A stretch of 64,000 bases of DNA from DATBAX01 sp963762965 (GTDB lineage: Bacteria > Acidobacteriota > Terriglobia > Terriglobales > Acidobacteriaceae). Shown one piece after another: positions 1 to 7,638 of the stretch. The notes beneath the pieces are model-generated. The model was not told the DNA's origin, did not search any database, and was given only the letters and a program-made list of their open reading frames with translations. How positions within the stretch are numbered: the first letter of the stretch is position 1; each line of letters begins with the position of its first letter. The DNA is taken from assembly GCA_963762965.1 (NCBI GenBank), contig CAVXME010000001.1, forward strand, positions 1,922,001-1,986,000. The letters run 5' to 3'. The position numbers were made by a program, and so were the translations under genes.

Positions 1-456
1 GGCGAGGATGGCCGGGCTTTGAAAATGGCGGATGAAGTGGCCAAACAGCGTCCTTACGACACGCTGGTGCAGGATGTGTGGGTCCCATTGCTAAAAGCCC
101 AGGTGGAGCTAAATCACGGAAGCGCCGCGAAAGCGGTGGATCTGCTCGATGGCGCGCTGGTTTACGGCCGGGCCAATACGTCTGTGTTTTATCTCCGCGG
201 GAATGCGTATCTCAAAGCCGCTCGGGGTGGCGACGCGGCCCAGGCTTTTCAAAACGTAATCGACTTAAGGGCGGTTTCCACGACAGATCCGCTCATTCCA
301 TTGTCCCAGCTTGGGCTGGCGCGTGCTTATGCCATGGAAGGAGACAAGGCGCGCAGCCGGGTTGCCTATCAGGACTTGTTGGCGCAATGGAAAGACGCCG
401 ACGCAGACTTGGCCCTTTTGAAACAGGCCAAAGCCGAATACGCCAAGCTCCAATAA
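1..456 (+). CDS. TPR-repeat protein, C-terminal part (5' end off window)
   Basis: The reading frame is open from the first base, so this is the C-terminal part of a gene that begins before the window; the internal TTG at 19 is not needed as a start. About 150 residues are visible. They consist of helical pairs with tetratricopeptide-like spacing, for example the segments around residues 40-60 (VDLLDGALVYGR) and 60-80 (FYLRGNAYLKAARG). TPR proteins are protein-interaction scaffolds, and Acidobacteria often fuse them to kinases or outer-membrane components. What lies upstream, and so the full architecture, cannot be seen. It ends 12 bp from the convergent PilZ/TonB gene. Confidence 0.75.
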   Translation, partial: GEDGRALKMADEVAKQRPYDTLVQDVWVPLLKAQVELNHGSAAKAVDLLDGALVYGRANTSVFYLRGNAYLKAARGGDAAQAFQNVIDLRAVSTTDPLIPLSQLGLARAYAMEGDKARSRVAYQDLLAQWKDADADLALLKQAKAEYAKLQ

Positions 457-468
457 ACAGCCGGATCC

Positions 469-1338
469 TCAATTCTGAGGATGCGATGATTGAAAATTTA
501 CCGTCACCGTGGTCTCGACTTCCAAGGGCTGTCCATTGACGAGATAAGGCTGGTAGCGCCACCATTTCACCGCATCGGCGGCAGCAGACTCCAATACGTC
601 CGGGCCGCTCAGCGGGCTTACTTTTGTCACCGCGCCATCCTGGCCAATGATGACGTCCAGCGAAACCACGCCTTGCACTGGAGCCGGCTGGTCCGCTTCC
701 GGAAGCACGGGCTCGACTCGGTGCACCAAAAGCGACTCCATGGCGTCGGCCGGTACTCTGGTGGGCGCTTCCGCGGAGACAGATTCCTTCTGAACTCGTG
801 ATTCAATTTCCTGCCACCCTTGGCGCCAGCGCCACCACCCTCCAACGCCAATCACCAATAGGATCGCAAGCCCCAGCCAAAGAAGCCGATATCCCTGCCC
901 AGTGGGCTGTTGTAGCAACGGAGCAGGCTGGACTTCGCGAGGTCTGGTTCCCGCGATCTCCTCGAATCGACTCGCCGGCCTGGCGACTGCCAGACGCCGG
1001 GACCATCGCTCGATGGTCATTTGCTGCTCGGGTAGCAAGCCCACGAAAGACAGCCCACATTGCAGGTTCTGCTGATGACGAACCAAGGCCCTTGCCCGGA
1101 TGGGACCTTCCATCTCAGGCACGCGGAACACAACTCCGACCAGGTCTCCCAGAGCAAGCTCCCCGGCCAGCATGGCGCCCATGCCGCCTTCGCCAAAGTT
1201 GATCGAACGTCCGGGAATGGTGTACGGAATGCCTGAGCGCAGTACGGTGATGTCCACGGGAATGGCGGCAGGGAAACGGGGGGCTCGGGGGCGAGCTGTT
1301 CGATCGCGAGCTGGCGATTGCCCTGATGCTGTACTCAC
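469..1338 (-). CDS. PilZ-like domain / TonB C-terminal domain fusion membrane protein
   Basis: About 289 residues. The N-terminal 100 residues resemble a PilZ domain (RPRAPRFPAAIPVDI, then RSINFGEGGMGAML and a hydrophobic core). One transmembrane helix follows (LLWLGLAILLVIGVGGWW). The C-terminal 80 residues are a TonB-C/energy-transducer fold (GVVSLDVIIGQDGAVTKV, then AVKWWRYQPY). I chose GTG at 1338 because GGAAGG lies about 6 bases upstream; a longer frame reaches 1374. The canonical PilZ RxxxR motif is not evident and the D/NxSxxG motif reads NFGEGG, so c-di-GMP binding is uncertain. The arrangement suggests a cytoplasmic sensor coupled to a periplasmic TonB-like domain; that is inference. 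Confidence 0.7.
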   Translation of the reverse strand: MSTASGQSPARDRTARPRAPRFPAAIPVDITVLRSGIPYTIPGRSINFGEGGMGAMLAGELALGDLVGVVFRVPEMEGPIRARALVRHQQNLQCGLSFVGLLPEQQMTIERWSRRLAVARPASRFEEIAGTRPREVQPAPLLQQPTGQGYRLLWLGLAILLVIGVGGWWRWRQGWQEIESRVQKESVSAEAPTRVPADAMESLLVHRVEPVLPEADQPAPVQGVVSLDVIIGQDGAVTKVSPLSGPDVLESAAADAVKWWRYQPYLVNGQPLEVETTVTVNFQSSHPQN

Positions 1339-1573
1339 GGGGGACCTTCCGCATGCACGAAACAGCTCCGCCACAAAACCCGGCTGGAGCAGGACGAAGG
1401 GAAGCTAACTGAGAATGATTGGGTGCAGTATAGCACCAAGATTTCGGTAGGTCGCTCGATTGAACCCTGAAAAGCCCAGGAAAGAAGGACGCGGTTTTAT
1501 GTGAGCCATGCCAAGGCTGCACAGCCCTCGCGGCAACGCAATACGATTCCGTCGCTTCGATCACCCGGTTAAA

Positions 1574-1837
1574 TCACGGCCAACGCTTTGCGGTGTCTTC
1601 CCAGCCGGCGGCACGCGCTTGCTGCTGTGGCTGCGCAGCCACGGCCGGTTGCGGAATGCGGATAGGTTGTTGCGCTGGGGCGGGGCTGGCCAGAGTTGGC
1701 TTGCTATTGACCAATTCCGCTGCGGATTCTTTGTCTTCAGACAACAACGGTGCGGCCACCCGCAAAGCCTCGACTTCCTTTTCCAGCCGGGATAATTCGA
1801 GCTCTTTTTGCCGCAAAACTTCGTAAACGTTCTTCAT
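1574..1837 (-). CDS. Small coiled-coil protein, unknown function
   Basis: About 87 residues starting at the ATG at 1837 (MKNVYEVLRQKELELSRLEKE). The first 35 residues form a heptad-like coiled coil rich in Leu, Glu and Lys. The rest is a low-complexity linker rich in Pro, Ala and Gln. There is no signal peptide or membrane segment. The frame stays open up to 1912, but that extension reads as non-coding. I recognise no named family. Its position between other small genes gives no functional clue. Confidence 0.55.
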   Translation of the reverse strand: MKNVYEVLRQKELELSRLEKEVEALRVAAPLLSEDKESAAELVNSKPTLASPAPAQQPIRIPQPAVAAQPQQQARAAGWEDTAKRWP

Positions 1838-2113
1838 GCTTGGCACCTGTCCGAAATCCGTTGCCTTACAGCAACTTGTCCGCACTTTATGCAGGTAGGA
1901 GACTTTTGTCAAGGAGGAACAAGGGAACCGGTTCGCGAAACGGGCTGCGTCCCAGAGGGGATGGTCGTTACCTTTTCTGGATGTTGCCGTCTAAGTCAAT
2001 AAATTCGCGGGTTAGGCCCCGGTGGCGGTGGAACAAATCTCGTAGCGTTTCCGTATCAAGGGCCAGGCATTAGTGTGGGGTGACAGAATGCAAGGAGCCC
2101 GAGGGGAGCAGTT

Positions 2114-2662
2114 ATGAATAACGGGCAGACCCGGAACGACGAAACAGAAGACAAGAGTCTTTCCGGCAGTGGAGATACGAACGTTCAGGAAGTGGTGAAG
2201 ACTGCTCACGAAGAATTGCGACAGCTCATGCGGCAGCGCGCCGATATCATGAAACGCATTGGAACCATTAAGCAGACCATCGTTGGACTGGCCAATCTTT
2301 TCGGTGGCGGCATCTTAAACGAAGACTTGCTGGAGCTTGTCGATCGCAAAACCAGCGGGCGCCAGCCCGGATTCACCAGGGCTTGCCGGATGGTCCTGAT
2401 GGAGGCGACCCGTCCCCTGGGCGCGCGCGAGGTATGCGAGCAAATCCAGCAGAAATCGCCGCCCGTGATCCTCCATCACAAAGACCCCCTCGCTTCCGTG
2501 ACAACCGTGCTCAACCGGTTGGTGGAATACGGGGAAGCACGAAGCGTGGTCCGCGACAATGGACGCCGGGCCTGGGTATGGGTCAGCGATCCCGAAAGCG
2601 GCAGTTTCGAACCTTCCGGGAACGCTGACGAGAGGCCGTTACCGAGCCGTCCTTATCTCTAA
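2114..2662 (+). CDS. Hypothetical protein with coiled coil and winged-helix-like C-terminus
   Basis: 182 residues preceded by a good ribosome site (GAGGGGAGCAG). Residues 25-60 look like a coiled coil (VVKTAHEELRQLMRQRADIM). Residues 90-155 resemble a winged helix: ATRPLGAREVCEQI, then SVTTVLNRLVEYGEARSV and a wing (RAWVWV). It may be a DNA-binding or restriction-associated HARE/HTH-like protein, but I cannot name a family. Its stop overlaps the stop of the convergent ABC ATPase gene by 4 bp. Confidence 0.7.
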   Translation: MNNGQTRNDETEDKSLSGSGDTNVQEVVKTAHEELRQLMRQRADIMKRIGTIKQTIVGLANLFGGGILNEDLLELVDRKTSGRQPGFTRACRMVLMEATRPLGAREVCEQIQQKSPPVILHHKDPLASVTTVLNRLVEYGEARSVVRDNGRRAWVWVSDPESGSFEPSGNADERPLPSRPYL

Positions 2663-3375
2663 GCCGGCGGCAACAGCATTCCCTTTTCCAGATGCCGGGA
2701 CACGTGCGCGTACGATGCCGCGTGCGGATCGTGTGTGACCATGACCACCGTCTTCTGGAAGTCCTCATTCAGGCGTTTGAGAATCTCCAGAACTTCGGTG
2801 GCCGAGTGACTGTCCAGATCGCCGGTTGGTTCATCCGCAAGTAATAAAGTCGGGTCGCTGACAATGGCGCGGGCAATCGCTACACGCTGTTCCTGTCCGC
2901 CCGAGAGCTGTTTGGGGAGATGGCCGACGCGGTCCTCCAAGCCAACCAACTTGAGTGCAGTCATGACGTGATCGCGCCGCTGCTGCGAGCTGAGCTTGGT
3001 CAGCAAAAGAGGCAACTCAACATTCTCAAATGCAGTGAGAACGGGGATCAGATTAAACGTCTGGAAGATGTAGCCGATGTGGGTGTTGCGCCAGTGGGCG
3101 GACTGGGCATCAGTAAAGCGAAATACGTTCTCTCCCAGCACCAGGAGCTCGCCCGAGGTCGGCCGGTCAATGGCCGCAATCATGTTGAGCAAGGTAGTCT
3201 TGCCCGAGCCGGACGGTCCCATGAGCGCGAGGAATTCGCCCTTGGCAATGTCAATGGAAACGTCGTCAAGCGCTTTGACCTCGAAAGCGTCGCGCTTAAA
3301 GATCTTGCTGACGTTGCGAACCTGTACCACTTTGGTTTGGGTGGCGATATCATTTGGTGCTGTAGCAGTGCTCAT
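2659..3375 (-). CDS. ABC transporter ATP-binding protein (MacB/LolD-like)
   Basis: 238 residues with a complete nucleotide-binding domain: Walker A GPSGSGKTT near residue 55, signature LSGGQEQRVAIARA near 158, Walker B LLADEPTGDLDS and switch His in VMVTHDP. The family powers export or lipoprotein-release systems whose membrane parts are FtsX-like permeases. It is the last gene of a four-gene minus-strand operon. Its ATG overlaps the adaptor stop as ATGA, indicating translational coupling. The substrate is unknown; drug, peptide or lipid export are all possible for the family. Confidence 0.93.
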   Translation of the reverse strand: MSTATAPNDIATQTKVVQVRNVSKIFKRDAFEVKALDDVSIDIAKGEFLALMGPSGSGKTTLLNMIAAIDRPTSGELLVLGENVFRFTDAQSAHWRNTHIGYIFQTFNLIPVLTAFENVELPLLLTKLSSQQRRDHVMTALKLVGLEDRVGHLPKQLSGGQEQRVAIARAIVSDPTLLLADEPTGDLDSHSATEVLEILKRLNEDFQKTVVMVTHDPHAASYAHVSRHLEKGMLLPPA

Positions 3376-4739
3376 GATTGTCCCTTAATCTTAATTTTGT
3401 CCCCATCTTTCAAGTTTTCCGGGGCCGAGGTGATGACGGTCTCGCCTCCGTTGAGGCCTTGCACGATGAATCCGCCGCTGCGTTGCGAAGAAATCTGGAC
3501 TTCGCGCCTCAATGCTTTCTCGTTAAAGGCCAGAAATACGAATTTCTTCCCGTCGTGATCGTGGATCGCCGTGGCCGGCACGAAGGCGCCGGACGGCTGC
3601 GACGCAGGGGTGGTGTTTCTGGTTTCGTCCGCCAAGAACCTTACCGTCGCGTTCATGTCGGGCCGCAGGTAAGCGTCGGGATTCTGGATCTGGACTTTCA
3701 CCTGGACGGTGGCTTTCTGCCGGTTGGCCTCGGGAGAAATTTGGGCAATCGCGCCGTCATACTTGCGATCGGGATAAGCATCGACTGTGACGACGCCTTT
3801 CTGGGTCGGGCCCAGTTTGGAAAAATCATCCTGTGCAATATCGAGTTCAACCTGGAGGTCATTCAGATCGGCCAAGGAAACGACCAGTCCTTGCGGACCG
3901 CCCTCGGCCGTACTGGCGAATCCCGAGGTCACCAGCTCTCCCTTTTCTGCAGCACGATCAAGAATGGTTCCGGTTACGGGAGCTCGGATTACAGTCGCGT
4001 CGAGCAGAGACTTGGCATAGTCGGCCTGCCCTTGGGCCTGTTCGAGAGCGCCTTTGGCGCGGGCGATTTCTTCGGCGCGGGGGCCAATCTTTGCCAGTTG
4101 AAAACCCTTGTCCAGCGAATTTACCCTCTGCTGGTCTGCGTCATACTTTGCCGTGGCGTCGTCCAGGGCCTGCTTTGAAAGGACGCCCTGTGTAACGAGA
4201 TCGTGGGTGCGATCCAGGGTGATCTTGTCGTTGACCAGCGTAGCTTTGGCTTCGTCGAGATTATGCTGGGCTTGCTGCACTTCCTCGGGCCGCGATCCGT
4301 TTTGCAATTCTAAAAGATAAGCGCGGGCGTTATCGGCTGCGCCCTCGGCTTGTTCGTACTGGGCACGAAACTCGTCGTCTTCGAGACGAACCAGGACTTG
4401 CCCTTCCTTGACCTTGTCTCCTTTTTCCACGCCGATCCATTTCACACGGCCTGTGACTTTGGAATTGAGGTTGATCTTGTGATGGGCGACGATGTAGCCG
4501 GTAGCCGAGAGCACCGTGCTGCCACCTACGCTGTTACTTTGCGCCTCGGCCTGGACCACGCTGACTTCCGGCGCGTCTGACGAGAACAGACGGTACGCCA
4601 GCGCGACGATACCCAGGAAAACAAAGAGGGCAATTCCGCCAATGATGATACGTTTGGACCACGTCGGCGGCTCCTGATGGATCGCAGAGCGATCAATCCG
4701 CAGGCTTTCTAAATCTTGATGTTTCGCGTCAATCGGCAT
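3372..4739 (-). CDS. Periplasmic adaptor (membrane fusion) protein, HlyD/MacA family
   Basis: 455 residues. An N-terminal membrane anchor spans about residues 30-52 (IIIGGIALFVFLGIVALAY). Next come a biotinyl-lipoyl half (VTGRVKWIGVEKGDKVKEGQ), a long helical hairpin with coiled-coil character (about 130-240), the second lipoyl half (TVIRAPVTGTILDRAAEKGELV) and beta-barrel/membrane-proximal domains. In tripartite exporters such adaptors link inner-membrane ABC permeases to an outer-membrane channel. No TolC-like gene lies in the window. It is 34 bp downstream of the permease gene and overlaps the ATPase gene by 4 bp. Confidence 0.9.
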   Translation of the reverse strand: MPIDAKHQDLESLRIDRSAIHQEPPTWSKRIIIGGIALFVFLGIVALAYRLFSSDAPEVSVVQAEAQSNSVGGSTVLSATGYIVAHHKINLNSKVTGRVKWIGVEKGDKVKEGQVLVRLEDDEFRAQYEQAEGAADNARAYLLELQNGSRPEEVQQAQHNLDEAKATLVNDKITLDRTHDLVTQGVLSKQALDDATAKYDADQQRVNSLDKGFQLAKIGPRAEEIARAKGALEQAQGQADYAKSLLDATVIRAPVTGTILDRAAEKGELVTSGFASTAEGGPQGLVVSLADLNDLQVELDIAQDDFSKLGPTQKGVVTVDAYPDRKYDGAIAQISPEANRQKATVQVKVQIQNPDAYLRPDMNATVRFLADETRNTTPASQPSGAFVPATAIHDHDGKKFVFLAFNEKALRREVQISSQRSGGFIVQGLNGGETVITSAPENLKDGDKIKIKGQS

Positions 4740-4773
4740 TTCGCTTCAACCATTTCCCTGAAATTTCAGACAA

Positions 4774-5934
4774 CTATCCGCGAAGGGAAGTCAGAATATC
4801 CTGCCTCGCGGCTTGCCAGGCCGGGGCGATTCCGCCCACCAGGCCCATGATCACGGCGAATATGAATGCATACAAAACCACCAGCGGAGTCATTTGCAGA
4901 CTGAACACGACTTCGCTGAAGGTGAGCTGGTTTTGCGTTCCCGTGGTCATGCCATTAAAGGGCAGCATGAGAATAACGCCCAGCACCGCTCCCAAAAGCG
5001 ATAGCGTGATCGACTCAAAAATGAAAGACGTTAGAATACTGGGCCGATTAAAACCAATGACCCGCAGGGTCGCAATCTCGCGTGATCGATAGGCCACCGC
5101 CGCGTACATCGTATTCATGGCGGCAAAGCTCGAACCAATGGCCATGATGACCGCGACAATCCATCCAATGATTTTGATGACCTGCCCGTTACTGGTCGAT
5201 TTTGCGTAATACTCAGATTCCAGCAAGCCATCCAGCTTCAAGCGCTGATCGTCGCTGACCCGGTTCTTTAGGGCTTCCGCGGAAACTGGGTCGGTGGCGC
5301 GCAGATAGACGGACCCGAACGCGCCCTGCCGGTTGAAATCCGAGGCCATTTGATTTACGTCTCCCCAGATTTCCGACTCATACGAAGACCCGCCGCCATC
5401 AAAAATTCCCACCACCGTCCAGGACCCTTTGCCAAACTGGACGGTGTCGCCCAGATTGGCGTGGCCAAAGCGCTTGTGGATACTCTCGCTGACCACGACT
5501 TCACGCTGTCCCTGCGCGAACCAGCGACCCTGCAGCAGTTTGACGTTCCGTAATTCGAGGCCGTCCTGCATCATTCCGCGGACCGTGACGTTGACCTCGC
5601 CGGAACCATCCGAGCGCGGCAAAATAATCGCGACGATCCATTCGCCGGAAACCATGGGTTCGCCATGGCTGTCCGTGGCGATCCCGGGCAACGTCTTGAG
5701 GGTTTGCAGGTTATCTGCTGGGAAACCACCGGACAGCTCACTCTCTGATCCCTTGCGCAAAACCATGACGTTCAGTGGACTCCCGCTGGTCACAAATGCG
5801 CGATGCAATCCCGCGAGCAGCGCCATGAGGAAAATCGCGGTCGTGACCGTGAGCCCGATGCCCAGGGCCGTCATGATGGTCAGGCCTTTGCGCATCTTCA
5901 GGTTTCGCAGGTTGTAGCTGATTGGAATCGCCAT
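4774..5934 (-). CDS. ABC transporter permease, FtsX/MacB type
   Basis: 386 residues with the MacB topology: a transmembrane helix near the N-terminus (LTIMTALGIGLTVTTAIFLMALLAG), a large periplasmic core domain (residues about 45-260), then three transmembrane helices in the FtsX domain (IIGWIVAVIMAIGSSFAAMN, SILTSFIFESITLSLLGAV, LVVLYAFIFAVIMGLVGG). REIATLRVIGF is the usual FtsX cytoplasmic loop. It follows the first permease gene by 25 bp. The two permeases are paralogues and may form a heterodimer with the single ATPase encoded downstream. Confidence 0.9.
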   Translation of the reverse strand: MAIPISYNLRNLKMRKGLTIMTALGIGLTVTTAIFLMALLAGLHRAFVTSGSPLNVMVLRKGSESELSGGFPADNLQTLKTLPGIATDSHGEPMVSGEWIVAIILPRSDGSGEVNVTVRGMMQDGLELRNVKLLQGRWFAQGQREVVVSESIHKRFGHANLGDTVQFGKGSWTVVGIFDGGGSSYESEIWGDVNQMASDFNRQGAFGSVYLRATDPVSAEALKNRVSDDQRLKLDGLLESEYYAKSTSNGQVIKIIGWIVAVIMAIGSSFAAMNTMYAAVAYRSREIATLRVIGFNRPSILTSFIFESITLSLLGAVLGVILMLPFNGMTTGTQNQLTFSEVVFSLQMTPLVVLYAFIFAVIMGLVGGIAPAWQAARQDILTSLRG

Positions 5935-5959
5935 AGTCTTTCACTTACTCAAGATGCAA

Positions 5960-7102
5960 TTACCCAATATGTCTGAGACCCTGCACGATCCCCATGTTGG
6001 AAGCGTGATATGACGGGACCACCGCGCTTACAAACCCAACCAGAGCCGCCACACCCAAGGCAACTGCCATGGTGGAGGGGGACGGCTCGAGCGCGCCCAA
6101 AAGCCCTCCGCCTTGCGAAGCAGCCCAGCCGAGAAGCAGCGCGGCACACGAACCGAAGATTCCGCCAATCACAGACAAAGTCACGGCTTCGCCGATAAAG
6201 AGTCCAAGAATAGTGCGCTTGGTGAATCCCAGGGTTTTGAGGACCGCGACTTCTCGCGTCCTTTCTCGAATGGACATCGCCATGGTATTGGCGGAGACCA
6301 GAAGAATGGCGAATACGACCGCCCCGCAGATACTGAGAATGAAAGCCTTCACGTTGCCCAGCATGGCGATGAACCCCAAAGAAAACGCCTTCTCGGTTTC
6401 AGTTTTGGTGGGCTCCGGCGCGTTCCGAAACATCTCATCCACCGCGGGTCCAATCCGGCCTACGTCTTGCGGGGTCGCGGCGAGAATGGCGTAGAACCCA
6501 GTTTTTCCCTTGAAAAAGGGGAGAGCTTCCTCCACATACTTCTGGTTGAAATAGAGCGAAGAGGTCGGGTGCGGCGCTTTGAAAATGCCGCGAATATTGA
6601 GTTCAAGATTTACCTGGAAAGTTGTGCCCAAAATGATGATGTGGTCGCCGATCTTCCAGCCGAATCTCTTGGCAATTTCTTCATCCACGACGGCTCCAGC
6701 ACGGTCGCGCTGCCAGGCCAGCACCTGGTCCGGAGGGATCTGGAATTCGGAGAACACCTTAAAGAACTCATCCGGATCGGTGCCGAACTGGGCAAAGAAA
6801 TTATTGGACTTGTCATCCTTGAATTTGCCGCCGAACCAGTTCTGCGGCACCACCGCCACTACGCCGGGGATGGCACGAATCTTGTCCCGGTAATAACTTG
6901 GCATGAGGAAGAAAAGAGAGACCTTATGCCGGGTGTCCAGGCGCAAAGTCGATTCGGAACTGCCTTTGTCGATGTAAAAGCCGTGCCAGACGCTCATCAT
7001 CATGGTCAGCAGCAGCAGCGAAAACCCGATGCTCAGCACGGTCAAAATGCTGCGCCGCTTGTTGCGAAAGGCATTCTTACGGACAAAACGGGTTAGGGTC
7101 AT
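5960..7102 (-). CDS. ABC transporter permease, FtsX/MacB type
   Basis: 380 residues and the first gene of the exporter operon. It has an N-terminal helix (SILTVLSIGFSLLLLTMMMSVW), a periplasmic domain, and C-terminal FtsX helices separated by the loop REVAVLKTLGF. The last helices contain GIFGSCAALLLGWAAS and VALGVAALVGFVSAVVPSY. It shares its arrangement, though only part of its sequence, with the next permease. Its promoter should lie in the 536 bp gap upstream, where two dyads are visible at 7261-7299. Confidence 0.9.
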   Translation of the reverse strand: MTLTRFVRKNAFRNKRRSILTVLSIGFSLLLLTMMMSVWHGFYIDKGSSESTLRLDTRHKVSLFFLMPSYYRDKIRAIPGVVAVVPQNWFGGKFKDDKSNNFFAQFGTDPDEFFKVFSEFQIPPDQVLAWQRDRAGAVVDEEIAKRFGWKIGDHIIILGTTFQVNLELNIRGIFKAPHPTSSLYFNQKYVEEALPFFKGKTGFYAILAATPQDVGRIGPAVDEMFRNAPEPTKTETEKAFSLGFIAMLGNVKAFILSICGAVVFAILLVSANTMAMSIRERTREVAVLKTLGFTKRTILGLFIGEAVTLSVIGGIFGSCAALLLGWAASQGGGLLGALEPSPSTMAVALGVAALVGFVSAVVPSYHASNMGIVQGLRHIG

Positions 7103-7260
7103 GATTCAGACTCCGGGGAGAAAGCACTCCAGAACCGCCGAGCGGACGAGCTCCAGAACTTACACAGGCGCTGATTGCCATCCAGCATAGACGATAGAAA
7201 TGGACTCGACAAGCGGCGTTTCCCCTCGACTTCCATTGTCAGCGGGCTGGTCTCCTTCTG

Positions 7261-7299
7261 CCAGTGGAGATCGTCATCACACTGGAATGACAAATGTCA
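7261..7299. promoter_or_regulatory. Two adjacent dyads in the exporter/kinase intergenic region
   Basis: The gap 7103-7638 separates the divergent exporter operon and PEGA gene. It holds two inverted repeats: CCAGTG-N13-CACTGG (7261-7285) and TGACA-AA-TGTCA (7288-7299). Both lie about 160-200 bp upstream of the permease start and could bind a regulator of the exporter. No regulator gene is adjacent. The rest of the gap is AT-richer than its surroundings and shows no gene or tRNA. Confidence 0.35.
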
Positions 7300-7638
7300 C
7301 CTTCGTACGGAAACGCTCCTATAACATAACGCCTCATATCAACTGAAAGTTACGGCGCCAGAAGCGAAAAAGTTCCGAAAACAAATCACTCAAATGGCTC
7401 CCTTTTCGCCCTTGCGGTCCTTCGCCATTTCCTGGGAGCATTTCAATAAATCTGACAAGATCTTTGAGCGGCGTTCTGCCGCACTGGGTTGATCCAAAAA
7501 CGCAATTACCTTCGTAACTCCCATCTATGATCGCTCCGCATTATCCTTAACTGAAATGTCCCGTCCCCAGGGACAATCCCGGCATCTGGCACCGGAAGAT
7601 CTGCCCTGTTTCTTTGCCTGTTTGAGGCTAGGAAGATA

